Assembly (NCBI RefSeq): GCF_900182925.1
Contig: NZ_LT900024.1
Coordinates: 992,001-1,056,000 of the forward strand
Reading direction: 5' to 3'
DNA: 64,000 nt
Source of the DNA: Psychrobacter sp. LV10R520-6
GTDB lineage: Bacteria > Pseudomonadota > Gammaproteobacteria > Pseudomonadales > Moraxellaceae
Positions 1 through 9,557 of the stretch are shown here, one piece after another. A program made the position numbers and the translations under genes. The notes beneath the pieces were generated by a model. That model was not told the origin of the DNA and searched no databases. It saw only the letters and a program-made list of their open reading frames with translations. Each line of letters begins with the position of its first letter. Positions within the stretch are counted from its first letter, which is position 1.

Positions 1-145
1 TGGAATAAGACACTCTAAAACTAATTAAGAATAATAAGTGCTAAGTAAATACTATTAGTGCTAAATGGTTGTAGGATTTTTATATTCAAGTGGTTTTATA
101 TAAAAGCGCTCTGTATTGAAGTGCTTTAGTATTATCAATATAAAA
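1..145. other. AT-rich intergenic left edge
   Basis: No coding sequence, tRNA or convincing terminator is visible here. The stretch is AT-rich and lies downstream of the minus-strand PaiB-like gene. The neighbouring gene to the left is outside the window. Confidence 0.5.
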
Positions 146-796
146 CTAACGGCTGCTATGGTAGCCGTTTTGCTTTACAACTTTATGAGCCATAGTAGCC
201 GCGTGTTCAGTATTTAACTCGTTTAGCCCATTGATGACACCTGCTATATTTTCTTCAACTTTGCCCTGACTCAGTTTAAACTGAGCCTGTACAGCTTCTA
301 TGGTTAGCTCAAACCCAATAATAGCGCGACACATAGTATCAATATAGGCAGCTGGCGCATCTTCTAATGACCAAGGACTATCTGATATAGTTTCCTGCTG
401 TGAGGTCATTTTCCCTAACACCCACTTCAGTCTATCAGTATCTTCAATCAAATTAATGTCTGCTTGTATATGTATACTTTGATAGTTCCAAGTAGGCACT
501 TCTTTATGCGTTTTAGCTTTGGTCGGATACCAATTAGGGCTGATGTAGTGTCCTGAGTCTTGAAAAATGATTAACCAAGATGTAGAGTTCAAAGCATTTT
601 GATAAATTGGGTTTTTCCGAGCAAAGTGACCATAAAGCTTACCGTACTGAGAATGATCGTTATGCCAAAATAAAGGTATATGACAGGCTTCAATACCATC
701 GCTGGTTTGAGCGACCAATGTCGCTAATGGATTGGCTGCAATAAAATCAATAATACTGTCTAAGTTATTTTCAGAAAAGTTTGTAGGGACGTGAAT
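146..796 (-). CDS. PaiB-like FMN-binding negative transcriptional regulator, start codon non-canonical
   Basis: The product resembles PaiB/FMN_bind_2 proteins, FMN-binding split-barrel proteins of about 200 residues; B. subtilis PaiB represses sporulation and protease genes. The motif DGIEACHIPLFW followed by YGKLYGHFARKNP matches the family. The first permitted start in the frame is a TTG at 716-718, but the reading frame stays open upstream to a stop at 818-820. That upstream part encodes HVPTNF and DFIAANPLATLV, the typical family N-terminus. No ATG, GTG or TTG exists between that stop and the TTG. The best candidate start is an ATT at 794-796, placed where the family has its initiating Met and preceded by purine-rich GAGGTTGAGAG. 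Either ATT is used as a rare start, or a start mutation has crippled the gene. The fold assignment is fairly sure; the activity is not. Confidence 0.7.
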   Translation of the reverse strand: MHVPTNFSENNLDSIIDFIAANPLATLVAQTSDGIEACHIPLFWHNDHSQYGKLYGHFARKNPIYQNALNSTSWLIIFQDSGHYISPNWYPTKAKTHKEVPTWNYQSIHIQADINLIEDTDRLKWVLGKMTSQQETISDSPWSLEDAPAAYIDTMCRAIIGFELTIEAVQAQFKLSQGKVEENIAGVINGLNELNTEHAATMAHKVVKQNGYHSSR

Positions 797-881
797 GGCA
801 CTCTCAACCTCATACTTTCAGTAGTAGTCAATGAACCATCACAAAAATGATAGGTTACTCTAACAAAGATAGTTTTTAAAG

Positions 882-1301
882 TTAATGACACCACTGTTGT
901 TCACAGGGGATACCATCGTTATTGCCATCCATTTTTGTATTAGGACAATGTTGTATAAAGTAAGTCGCTTCTGCACATGACTTCATTTGTGAGCAATGCT
1001 GTCTGCCGTCACAAGAAAAGCTTGGCGTTGCTACTACTGGCGGAGCAGGTTGTGAATTTACTACTGAATTCAGTATTGGGTCTGATGCTGAAGTTGGCTT
1101 TGAGTCAACGTACGTCGGCGGTATATCATCAAAGTCAGTGGACGTGAAGGCATAGCCAGTAGAGGTGTCGGTCGCGACATCGATTATGGAGTTAGTAGTA
1201 GTGTCATTTTCAGATTGAACAAGTTTATAGCCGTAAAACGCTAGAATGATTAAAACCACGACAATCAATATCTTTTTCATGATCGCTTGATACCTATTCA
1301 T
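882..1301 (-). CDS. Membrane-anchored excalibur-domain protein
   Basis: A small protein of 139 residues. It has an N-terminal hydrophobic anchor (ILIVVVLIILAFYGY) and a low-complexity Ser/Thr/Pro-rich linker. The cysteine-rich C-terminus carries CDGRQHCSQMKSC and DGNNDGIPCEQQWC, the excalibur calcium-binding signature with a DxDxDGxxCE-like loop. The anchor suggests the domain lies in the periplasm. A second in-frame ATG at 1280 (MKKILIVV) has an AGG about 11 bases upstream and gives a neater signal anchor, so the true start may be there. Excalibur domains often accompany extracellular nucleases, but no nuclease domain is present. Function unknown. Confidence 0.75.
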   Translation of the reverse strand: MNRYQAIMKKILIVVVLIILAFYGYKLVQSENDTTTNSIIDVATDTSTGYAFTSTDFDDIPPTYVDSKPTSASDPILNSVVNSQPAPPVVATPSFSCDGRQHCSQMKSCAEATYFIQHCPNTKMDGNNDGIPCEQQWCH

Positions 1302-1390
1302 AGCCGCTATGAATTAATGACCGTTATCAATTAAAAACGGCCATTAGTTAGAAACAGGCATGACACGCTATAATTCATGCCTGTTTTATA

Positions 1391-2944
1391 CTATTTCAAA
1401 AACAACTGATAGCCAATATTGTCATTGACCGTAGCACAGTCATAGCCGATATCGAGTAGGGCATCTTGTAACAAGCGTGAGTTGCTCTCAGACGCTTGCA
1501 AGCCAACCAAAACGCGACCTTCAGCGGCACCATGATTGCGATAATGGAATAAAGTGATATTAAAATCGTCGCCTAATTTTTCTAGGAAAGTTAACAGCGC
1601 ACCAGGGCGTTCAGGGAAGGTAATCTTTAATAACTGCTCATTTTCTACATGGGCATGACCGCCAATCAGATGGCGTATATGCGACTTAGCGATATCATCA
1701 TCCGTTAAATCGTGTGCCGCGTAGCCATCAGCTGCCAATTGGTCGCTGATAGTCTGGCGCTCTTTATCACCTTCTTTTAGCCCAATACCGACAAATATCG
1801 CAGCAGGCTCCATAGAGTCTGGTGATAGTTGATTGTCCGCACGGTAGTTAAATTCAGTGATATTACGACCATGTAGACTGCGGCAGAAGTTTAAGAAGGC
1901 ACCTGTTTTCTCAGGAATGGTAACGGCAAAGATCGCTTCTTTTTTCTCACCAATCTCAGTACGTTCAGCGATATAACGTAAGCGGTCAAAGTTCATGTTC
2001 GCGCCACAGATAATACCCACACAGTTCTTATCTTGTATGTTATTAGCCTTGATATATTTTTTCATACCAGCGACTGATAACGCGCCAGCAGGCTCAACGA
2101 TGCTACGATTTTCTTCAAAAATATCTTTGATAGCGGCGCAGACTTCATCGTTGCTACAAGTTACTACTTCAGGTTCAACCACCGGTCCTGAGTTATCACT
2201 TTTTTGGGTGCGAATCACCTCAAACGGCAGCTCGCCAATTTGTGCCACTGCTACGCCATCAACAAATAAGCCAACTTGTTCGAGTTTTACGCGCTCGCCA
2301 GCTTTAAGTGCCGCTTGTAGGCAAGCAGATTGTTCGGCTTCTACCGCGATAACTTTAACGTGTGGAACCACTTCGCCAAGGAATGCCGCAATGCCTGAGA
2401 TAAGGCCACCGCCACCTACAGCAACGAAAACATAGTCCATATTGCGCCATTGCTGGGTCAGCTCAAGACCAATGGTGCCTTGACCGGCAATGACCAGCTC
2501 GTCATCGTATGGCGGTATAAACGTTAAGCCTTCACGCTCAGCAAGCGCAATGGCATAACGGTTGGCTTGATCGAAACTATCACCCTGTAGGTCAACATTG
2601 CCACCCAACGCTTTGACCGCATCGACCTTAATGTCAGGGGTGGTGGTGGGCATAACGATAATATTTTTTAGCGACAATTTTCGTGCGGAATAAGCAACAC
2701 CTTGGGCATGATTACCGGCTGAAGCACAGATAACGCCGTGAGACTTTTGCTCATCGCTTAATTGACTGATACGGTTATAGGCCCCGCGCAATTTAAAGGA
2801 AAAAACGGGTTGTAAGTCTTCGCGTTTAAAACGAATGTCATTAGCAAAACGCTGGGTCAGCTTGGGTGCAGGCTCAAGTGGGGTTTGAATAGCAACGTCA
2901 TAGACGGTGGCTTGCAAGATGGCTCGTACCCAATGTGACAGCAT
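1391..2944 (-). CDS. ilvA: Threonine ammonia-lyase, biosynthetic
   Basis: IlvA deaminates threonine to 2-oxobutanoate, the first committed step of isoleucine synthesis, with pyridoxal phosphate in the cytosol. The PLP lysine is K51 in FSFKLRGAYN. A glycine-rich phosphate loop follows (VAVGGGGLISG). The last third holds two ACT-like regulatory domains (about residues 335-420 and 435-515), as in the isoleucine-inhibited long form. At 517 residues it is full length. AGGAG lies five bases before the ATG. It is divergent from rpiA, an order common in gammaproteobacteria, with about 240 bases between them. Confidence 0.96.
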   Translation of the reverse strand: MLSHWVRAILQATVYDVAIQTPLEPAPKLTQRFANDIRFKREDLQPVFSFKLRGAYNRISQLSDEQKSHGVICASAGNHAQGVAYSARKLSLKNIIVMPTTTPDIKVDAVKALGGNVDLQGDSFDQANRYAIALAEREGLTFIPPYDDELVIAGQGTIGLELTQQWRNMDYVFVAVGGGGLISGIAAFLGEVVPHVKVIAVEAEQSACLQAALKAGERVKLEQVGLFVDGVAVAQIGELPFEVIRTQKSDNSGPVVEPEVVTCSNDEVCAAIKDIFEENRSIVEPAGALSVAGMKKYIKANNIQDKNCVGIICGANMNFDRLRYIAERTEIGEKKEAIFAVTIPEKTGAFLNFCRSLHGRNITEFNYRADNQLSPDSMEPAAIFVGIGLKEGDKERQTISDQLAADGYAAHDLTDDDIAKSHIRHLIGGHAHVENEQLLKITFPERPGALLTFLEKLGDDFNITLFHYRNHGAAEGRVLVGLQASESNSRLLQDALLDIGYDCATVNDNIGYQLFLK

Positions 2945-3238
2945 AACGACTCCTAATCTAGGTGATGAATAAATAGATGATGAATGAAGATAAAAACGAA
3001 ATAGATTAGCCTATGCTGATTTTTGTCATCTTGCAAGGCGCAATTGCAATTTCCGTGGTCGTGTTCACGCTAGTTATGATTTAATTAAAGCCTTTATAAC
3101 GAAACATGCATCCTAAAAATGACCAAAATAATGGCTAAATTAAAATTGGTGGCAGGCTGACATCTGTTATAGGCATCAGTTATAATGACCGCGCATTTTA
3201 CCTCTTTTATATTGATAAGTTTGTCTTGCCAAGGATTT

Positions 3239-3901
3239 ATGATGAGTGATCAGCACGCACAAAAGCAAGCCGCTGCCAAGGCTGCTCTACGCTATATCGA
3301 AGACGATATGATATTAGGGGTAGGGACGGGTAGCACGGTAAATTGTCTGATTGAGTTATTGCCTACATTTAGGCTTGCCGGTGCGGTTGCCAGCTCACAG
3401 GTTACAGAAGATAAACTTCGTGCACTCGGTATCGAAGTGGTCGACTTAAATTTTGCCGGTACGCTAGATGTTTATATCGATGGTGCAGATGAGGTTAATG
3501 AGCATTTGCAATTAATTAAAGGGGGCGGCGGGGCACTCACTCGCGAAAAAATCGTTGCAGCCGCGTCTAATAAGTTTGTATGCATGGTTGATGACAGCAA
3601 AATGGTTAAGGTACTTGGGCGCGAGTTCCCCGTACCGATTGAAGTGCTACCGCAAGCGCGCTCTTATGTGGCACGGCAGTTGGCGCAGTTGGGCGGTGAG
3701 CCCGTATATCGTGAAGACTTTGTTACTGATTATGGCAATGTCATCTTAGATACTTATGACTTAGATGTTAGTAATCCGCTTGAGCTTGAACAGCAGTTGA
3801 ATAATATCGTGGGCGTGGTATGTAATGGTATTTTTGCTGCCAATCAAGCCGATATTGTGTTAAAGGCGGGTAGTGATGGGGTAGAAACCTTAACGCGTTA
3901 A
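3239..3901 (+). CDS. rpiA: Ribose-5-phosphate isomerase A
   Basis: RpiA interconverts ribose 5-phosphate and ribulose 5-phosphate in the pentose phosphate pathway. Family motifs are [12 protein letters not shown], the active-site DGADEV and [11 protein letters not shown]. The frame is open from 3185, but the start is placed at the ATGATG at 3239-3244: AAGGA at 3231-3235 sits just upstream and the protein then begins as other RpiA proteins do. That gives about 220 residues, the normal length. A strong terminator follows at 3941. Confidence 0.95.
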   Translation: MMSDQHAQKQAAAKAALRYIEDDMILGVGTGSTVNCLIELLPTFRLAGAVASSQVTEDKLRALGIEVVDLNFAGTLDVYIDGADEVNEHLQLIKGGGGALTREKIVAAASNKFVCMVDDSKMVKVLGREFPVPIEVLPQARSYVARQLAQLGGEPVYREDFVTDYGNVILDTYDLDVSNPLELEQQLNNIVGVVCNGIFAANQADIVLKAGSDGVETLTR

Positions 3902-3940
3902 GATTAATTTAATATTTTAGCATAACGGTTTTTGTATAGT

Positions 3941-3976
3941 AAAAAAGGCAGATTACTAATGTAATCTGCCTTTTTT
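3941..3976. terminator. Bidirectional rho-independent terminator between rpiA and argF
   Basis: A perfect 10-bp stem (GGCAGATTAC with GTAATCTGCC) with a four-base loop has an A tract before it and a T tract after it. It can therefore end both rpiA (+) and argF (-), which converge here. Confidence 0.9.
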
Positions 3977-4032
3977 ATGGTGTCGATTTTTTACGATATT
4001 AACTTTAAAAAATCTTTTTAGACATATCTTTA

Positions 4033-4956
4033 CTATGCAGGCAACTTAATCTTGTCTTTTAATAAAAATTCCATCAATGCCTTTTGCGCATGTAAGCGGT
4101 TTTCTGCCTCATCCCAGACTACAGAACGTGGGTCATCGAGCATATCGTGAGAAATTTCCTCTCCACGATGCGCAGGCAAGCAGTGCATAAAGACCACTTC
4201 TGGGTCTGCTTTGTCTAATAATGATGGTGTCACTTGATAGGGAGCAAAACGGCGCGCGCGGGTGTTTTGTTCTGACTCTTGACCCATACTGGCCCACACG
4301 TCTGTGACAATTAAGTTGGAGTCTTTTGCCGCATCCTGCACGTTTTCGACTAGGCTGACGCAGTGCGAGAAACGCTCCATAAGCGCAGGATCTGGCTCAA
4401 AACCATAAGGGGCAGCGACGCGCAGCTCAAAGCCAAACTGATTTGCTGCTTGCATAAACGATGAGCACATATTATTGCCATCACCGACCCAAGTGACGAT
4501 TTTATTTTCGATACTACCGCGATGCTCGTAGTAGGTTTGCATATCAGCAAGCAGCTGGCAAGGGTGGTAGTCGTCGGTTAGCGCATTGATAATCGGCACA
4601 CTGGAATATTCCGCAAAAGTTTCAACTTTTTCGTGCCCAAAGGTACGAATCATGATGATGTCAACCATGCTCGATATCACGCGTGCCGAGTCCTCTAAAG
4701 GCTCACCGCGACCCAGCTGCGTGTCATTTGGCGATAGAAAAATAGCACTACCGCCGAACTGACCCATACCGGTTTCAAACGATATGCGTGTACGGGTAGA
4801 TGATTTTTCAAAAATCATACCCAGCGTACGGCCAACAAAGGGCTGATAAATCTCGCCGGCATGTTGCATCTTACGCAATTCACTCGCGCGTTTGATGAGA
4901 GCTTCTAGTTCTTGTTTGGTTAAATCAGATAAGGTCAAAAAATGGCGCAAACTCAT
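4033..4956 (-). CDS. argF: Ornithine carbamoyltransferase
   Basis: It joins carbamoyl phosphate and ornithine to make citrulline in arginine synthesis. The carbamoyl-phosphate motif [10 protein letters not shown], the DVWASMGQE segment and the ornithine loop [10 protein letters not shown] are all present. At 307 residues it has the usual length. AGGA five bases before the ATG supports the start. It stands alone; another arginine gene, argD, lies about 50 kb away in the window. No ARG-box was identified with confidence. Confidence 0.96.
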   Translation of the reverse strand: MSLRHFLTLSDLTKQELEALIKRASELRKMQHAGEIYQPFVGRTLGMIFEKSSTRTRISFETGMGQFGGSAIFLSPNDTQLGRGEPLEDSARVISSMVDIIMIRTFGHEKVETFAEYSSVPIINALTDDYHPCQLLADMQTYYEHRGSIENKIVTWVGDGNNMCSSFMQAANQFGFELRVAAPYGFEPDPALMERFSHCVSLVENVQDAAKDSNLIVTDVWASMGQESEQNTRARRFAPYQVTPSLLDKADPEVVFMHCLPAHRGEEISHDMLDDPRSVVWDEAENRLHAQKALMEFLLKDKIKLPA

Positions 4957-5132
4957 AGCAGTCCTAGCAGTCGATCACAGTCAATGAAAAATGATACGTT
5001 ATCAGCCGTCAATGGCGATCAGCTATGCCGTGGTGACAACAAACTTTTAGTATAGCGTAATTACTTCCAATGTAAACGCCCAATTTTGACATGAGGAGTG
5101 AGTACTAGGACTTCGTTATTTGGATACATTAG

Positions 5133-6257
5133 TTAAACTTGTTTGCGCTCTGGACGTGCGCTAAGGCGACACAGAAGCTCATAACCAATAGTACCAGCAT
5201 GAGCGGCCACTTCATCAACATGAGGCGCACTGCCCCAAAGCACCACCTTACTGTTTAGAGCAATATTTTCAGGTGCTGCACTGATATCTATAACAATCAT
5301 ATCCATCGCGACCCGACCACGAACCGGACAGGGATAGCTTTGGTTATTACCATCATCAGTATTGGCATCGATGACAGAGACATAAGAATCGTCATTGATC
5401 ACACGTGGATAACCGTCACCATAACCTATACTAATCAATGCCGTTCTGGTATCTTGTTGTGCAATCCAGCGGCTACCATAGCCAATAGCGTCGCCAGCTT
5501 TAACCGTTTGAAAGGCCATAATTTGCGCGCTAAAGTCCATCGCAGGCTGTAAATTTAAATCATAAGCAGATTTCGTATTGACCGGCGAGCTACCATATAA
5601 CATGATGCCTGGGCGTACCCAGTCATAGTGGCTGTCGGTAAAATTCACCAATCCTGCTGAATTGCATAGTGATCCTCTAATATCTGGGCTGATATTATCT
5701 CGTAGGACAGTGAGCATGTCAGCGAAGCGCTGTATTTGGATAGCATTTAATGGGTGGTCACGGTCATCTGCATTGGCAAAATGAGTGGTAAGAATCAGTT
5801 GGTAGCCAGCAGCATGAAGTTGATTTGCTGCCTGAATGACGTTCTCATCGTTAAAACCCAAACGATTCATGCCGGTATTATATTTAAGCCATACTAGCCG
5901 TGTTGGGCTATTAGCTGACGGTACATTCTCTAACGCCCAATCTAGCTGTGGACGATGATGAATGACACAACTGAATGACTGATCAATGGCTTGCTGCCAT
6001 TCATCCACGCTAAACACCCCTTCAACTAGGCCAATCGTTTTATCCCAGCCTAATTGCCGTGCCTCTAGCGCCTCATCAAAAGTTGCCACGCCGATACCGT
6101 CTGCCTGCTGTAGAGCTGGCAAGACCACGGCGACTCCATGACCATACGCGTTGGCTTTCACCATGGCTAGAACTTTTGCAGTAGGCACAATTTTTTTGAC
6201 TTGCATCAGGTTGTGGGTAAGGGCATCGGGGTTAATAGTGATAGTGGCGGTGCGCAT
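5133..6257 (-). CDS. alr: Alanine racemase
   Basis: A PLP enzyme interconverting L- and D-alanine for peptidoglycan. The PLP lysine is K34 in AMVKANAYGHG, and the opposing catalytic tyrosine is expected in GYGDGYPR near residue 275. At 374 residues it is full length. It lies directly downstream of dnaB on the same strand (about 150 bases apart), the conserved dnaB-alr order also seen in E. coli. Confidence 0.95.
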   Translation of the reverse strand: MRTATITINPDALTHNLMQVKKIVPTAKVLAMVKANAYGHGVAVVLPALQQADGIGVATFDEALEARQLGWDKTIGLVEGVFSVDEWQQAIDQSFSCVIHHRPQLDWALENVPSANSPTRLVWLKYNTGMNRLGFNDENVIQAANQLHAAGYQLILTTHFANADDRDHPLNAIQIQRFADMLTVLRDNISPDIRGSLCNSAGLVNFTDSHYDWVRPGIMLYGSSPVNTKSAYDLNLQPAMDFSAQIMAFQTVKAGDAIGYGSRWIAQQDTRTALISIGYGDGYPRVINDDSYVSVIDANTDDGNNQSYPCPVRGRVAMDMIVIDISAAPENIALNSKVVLWGSAPHVDEVAAHAGTIGYELLCRLSARPERKQV

Positions 6258-6410
6258 AGTCAGCTTCTTTATTAGCAGAGTTTCAAAGCTACTGACCAGC
6301 CAAAGCTATTGTTATTAATAGCCGTTTGTTATCAGCAGCAATTTATCGTTAAAAGTTAATCAAATTATTAAAGGTTAATTGCTTTTTTAAATATTAGGCA
6401 CGCTCGCGCA

Positions 6411-7811
6411 CTATTCATCATCAAAGGTAACGCCTTGATAGTATTCAGGCGTGAGGTTGATAAAGCGGGTAAACTGCCCCTCAAAACCCAAGCGTAATGT
6501 TCCGATAGGACCGTTACGTTGCTTACCAATAATAATCTCAGCCACGCCTTTGTGGTCTGAGTTTTCATTATAAATCTCGTCGCGATAAATAAACATAATC
6601 AAATCGGCATCCTGTTCAATTGCGCCAGACTCACGTAAATCTGACATAATCGGGCGCTTATTTGGACGGTTTTCTAGACTACGGTTCAGTTGTGATAGGG
6701 CAATGACTGGACATTCAAGTTCACGGGCTAACGCCTTTAGACTACGAGAGATCTCAGAGATTTCCCCAACACGGTTGGTATCAAGACCAGGGACTTTCAT
6801 TAATTGTAGATAATCGACGATGATAGCGCCTAACTTTCCGTCATGATTTTTGGCGATACGGCGACAGCGTGAACGTAGCTCTGATGGTGGTAGGGCAGTA
6901 CTGTCATCGATATATAAATGCTTTGATTGCAGATGTTGAATGGCATTCATCATCTTTGCCCACTCATCTTCGTTCATTTGCCCTGAGCGCAGATGGGTTT
7001 GATTGATCGCTCCCCACGATGACAATAGACGCATAACAATTGATTCTGCTGGCATCTCCATAGAAAACACCACCACTGGAAGATCTTCATTGAATAAAAT
7101 CCCCTCCGCCAAGTTCATAGCAAAGGTGGTCTTACCCATAGAAGGACGAGCGGCGACAATGACTAGATCACCAGCTTGTAGCCCTTGGGTTTTATTATTT
7201 AGCTCGGCAAATGGGGTTTGCAGACCAATCATGCCATCAGGATTTGATTTGAGCTCTTGAATTTTATCGATGACGTTGGTCAATACCGAAGTAATACCAA
7301 CCGGCCCGCGCTGCTCAGCGCGTTTATTATGCTGCTCATTGATACTGAATATTTTGGCTTCCACATTGTCCAAAATATCACTGACGGTTTGATCTTTGGG
7401 ATGATAAGCTAAAGTGAGCATATCATTGCCCGTAGCAATCAGCTGGCGCAAGGTAGACAGTTCACGTACGCGCTGTGCATAGGCCGTTAGGTTAAAGAGA
7501 GTCGCTGGGCTTTGGCTTAAGATATCGGCTAAATAACTGTCACCACCAGCACTTTTAAGAAGCTTTTGAGCTTCTAACCAGTCATGCACCATAACCGTAT
7601 CATAAGGCTCATTAACGGCCGCCAAATGAGCGATAGCGTCGAAGATATATTGGTGCCGCCCCGCATAAAAGTCGTCTTTGGTGACGATGTCGGCAATCTT
7701 GTCATATGCCTCTTCAATACTCATCAAAGAAGCCAGCAACGCCTTTTCGATATCGATATTGTGTGGCGGTTGCTGATTGAGTAAGTCGTCGGTCTTGTCG
7801 GTGTCTGCCAT
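6411..7811 (-). CDS. dnaB: Replicative DNA helicase DnaB
   Basis: A hexameric helicase that unwinds DNA ahead of the replisome and binds DnaG. The N-terminal DnaB domain begins at PPHNIDIEKALLASL. The RecA-like C-terminal domain has Walker A ARPSMGKTTFAMN, Walker B IIVDYLQLM, and downstream SQLNRSLENRPNKRP and DLRESGAIEQDADL. At 466 residues it is a normal length and has no intein. AGG lies a few bases before the ATG. Confidence 0.97.
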   Translation of the reverse strand: MADTDKTDDLLNQQPPHNIDIEKALLASLMSIEEAYDKIADIVTKDDFYAGRHQYIFDAIAHLAAVNEPYDTVMVHDWLEAQKLLKSAGGDSYLADILSQSPATLFNLTAYAQRVRELSTLRQLIATGNDMLTLAYHPKDQTVSDILDNVEAKIFSINEQHNKRAEQRGPVGITSVLTNVIDKIQELKSNPDGMIGLQTPFAELNNKTQGLQAGDLVIVAARPSMGKTTFAMNLAEGILFNEDLPVVVFSMEMPAESIVMRLLSSWGAINQTHLRSGQMNEDEWAKMMNAIQHLQSKHLYIDDSTALPPSELRSRCRRIAKNHDGKLGAIIVDYLQLMKVPGLDTNRVGEISEISRSLKALARELECPVIALSQLNRSLENRPNKRPIMSDLRESGAIEQDADLIMFIYRDEIYNENSDHKGVAEIIIGKQRNGPIGTLRLGFEGQFTRFINLTPEYYQGVTFDDE

Positions 7812-8176
7812 GAGTGCCTAATTATTAAAAAAAGTCGGTATTCAGAAGTCGTTGTAAAAAATGCATTAAAATAAAACAGTTAAAAGAGTATGTCTAAAAA
7901 AATAGTATGATTAAAAATATAAACAGAAAGTGAGCTGTACTTCTACGATAGAGGTACCAAAACGTGGCTTCATCGCTCGCCAGTAAATGCTACAATCAAA
8001 AGCGAAAGTTTAACACATTATGTGCTTTTTTCGGACGCTATCAGCAACTATCTATGTATCCGCCAGTCTCTTAATAGATATGAATAGCGAATAAAATGAT
8101 GCACTAAAAAGTCATAAATATAATAAGAAATATAATAAAATCTGATATTTATAATATGAGTAAGGACAGTTCGACT
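7812..8176. other. Divergent intergenic region dnaB/pdxA
   Basis: About 360 AT-rich bases between the divergent dnaB and pdxA. They must contain both promoters, but no -35/-10 pair stands out clearly enough to assign. No small gene or RNA was recognised. Confidence 0.4.
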
Positions 8177-9259
8177 ATGCAAAAACTACCTCTTCTTATC
8201 ACCACTGGTGAGCCTGCGGGCATCGGTATGGACGTGGTGCTACTACTGGCACAAGCCGGTAAGTTACAAGATTTTTCGCGACCAATTTGGGTGACCGCTG
8301 ATGCCGCTGCCATGCAAGCGCGAGCAGATGAGTTGGTCGCCGCTGGTGTGTTAACGAGCAAACTATCTTGGCAAACAGCAGATGCACAAATAGATGCTGA
8401 CGATTTTATAGGGCATATATCACAGCAGTTTGCTGTCACTAATGATGATAATAGCCCTGCGTTTATTTTACTTGATATTCCTTGTGGTGCTCCTGTGGTC
8501 GCTGGTCATATTGATATTAATAATGCGCTAATGGTTGCGCAGCAATTAGAAATCGCCCATCAGCTTGCGTCAAATAACACTGTGGCCGCTATAATAACCG
8601 GACCACTACAAAAATCTGCGCTGATTGATGCAGATATCAAGCTGTTGGATGGCACGATGTTTAGCGGTCATACGGAATTTTTTATGCAGCAAAGTGGCCG
8701 TGATAAAGTGGTAATGATGTTAGCCAATCCAACCATGAAAGTCGCCTTGGTGACCACTCATTTGGCTCTAAAAGATGTGCCCGCTGCTATTACTGCAAAT
8801 AATGTACGCCAGACCGTACAAATTGTGCTCGATGATATGCGCTCAAAATTTGGCTTGACTCAACCGCGTATTTTAGTTTGTGGTCTTAATCCGCATGCTG
8901 GCGAGGGTGGGCATTTGGGCACGGAAGAGATTGAAATTATCAATCCTGTGTTGCAAGAATTTATCGCAGCAGGGGTAGATATCTCGGAGGCGATGCCCGC
9001 TGATACACTATTCACGCCCAGACATTTGGAGAATTGTGATGCAGTCATTGCGATGTATCATGATCAAGGATTGCCGGTACTTAAGTCGCATGGTTTTGGT
9101 GATACGGTTAATCTAACCTTAGGGTTGCCTTATATTCGAACGTCTGTAGATCATGGCACGGCGCTTGATTTGGCGGGTCGCGGCGGCGCCAGTGCTACTA
9201 GCTTATACCAAGCGTTGGTTATGGCGAATGAAATGGCAGATAAGGCTTTGGCTCATTAG
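8177..9259 (+). CDS. pdxA: 4-hydroxythreonine-4-phosphate dehydrogenase
   Basis: PdxA oxidises 4-phosphohydroxythreonine in the DXP-dependent pyridoxal phosphate pathway. It begins LLITTGEPAGIGMDV, the family N-terminus. The metal-ligand histidine motifs VTTHLAL, NPHAGEGG and MYHDQG are visible. An upstream ATG at 8156 adds seven residues but has no ribosome site. The ATG at 8177 has AAGGA ten bases upstream and fits the family start, so it is preferred. It leads the pdxA-rsmA-apaH cluster. Confidence 0.94.
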   Translation: MQKLPLLITTGEPAGIGMDVVLLLAQAGKLQDFSRPIWVTADAAAMQARADELVAAGVLTSKLSWQTADAQIDADDFIGHISQQFAVTNDDNSPAFILLDIPCGAPVVAGHIDINNALMVAQQLEIAHQLASNNTVAAIITGPLQKSALIDADIKLLDGTMFSGHTEFFMQQSGRDKVVMMLANPTMKVALVTTHLALKDVPAAITANNVRQTVQIVLDDMRSKFGLTQPRILVCGLNPHAGEGGHLGTEEIEIINPVLQEFIAAGVDISEAMPADTLFTPRHLENCDAVIAMYHDQGLPVLKSHGFGDTVNLTLGLPYIRTSVDHGTALDLAGRGGASATSLYQALVMANEMADKALAH

Positions 9260-9280
9260 AATACGCTACTTACAATCATT

Positions 9281-9420
9281 GATTTACTTTAAAAAGAATA
9301 CAATGCTGCTAGGATAAATTTTTTGGAGCCTCTAAAGTTGAGACGCCGCACAGCAAGCGAGGAAAATTTGTACCAGTAGCACATTATAATACTTGTGCCA
9401 TTTTTATTTTGAACGGACTA
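9281..9420 (+). repeat. Dispersed inverted-repeat element, copy A
   Basis: One of three related elements of about 140 bases in the window (others at 33242-33384 and, inverted, 49029-49168). Shared blocks include AATACARTGCTGCT, AGCCTCT, CGCACAGCAAGC and a right part AAATTTGTACCAGTARCAC. The left block (9299-9323) and the right block (9364-9388) are imperfect inverted repeats, so the RNA or single strand would fold into a long hairpin. The copy lies between pdxA and rsmA, where it may separate their transcription. It has no coding capacity. Confidence 0.8.
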
Positions 9421-9557
9421 TATTTTTCAACCTACAAGATAATGCGAAATGCAGGCTGATTATAAGCTGTGATATAATTTAAAAAATATAAAACCACTCT
9501 CTTACTGCCTTATTAGCGGTATTTACTATTTTATTGTTTATTAATTAAGAATCCTTT

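Noticed and set aside
1995..2435. 146-codon plus-strand frame
   Set aside because: It is antisense to ilvA, low in complexity and matches no family; ilvA is certain.
3185..3238. Upstream extension of rpiA
   Set aside because: It lies before the AAGGA ribosome site and is not family sequence.
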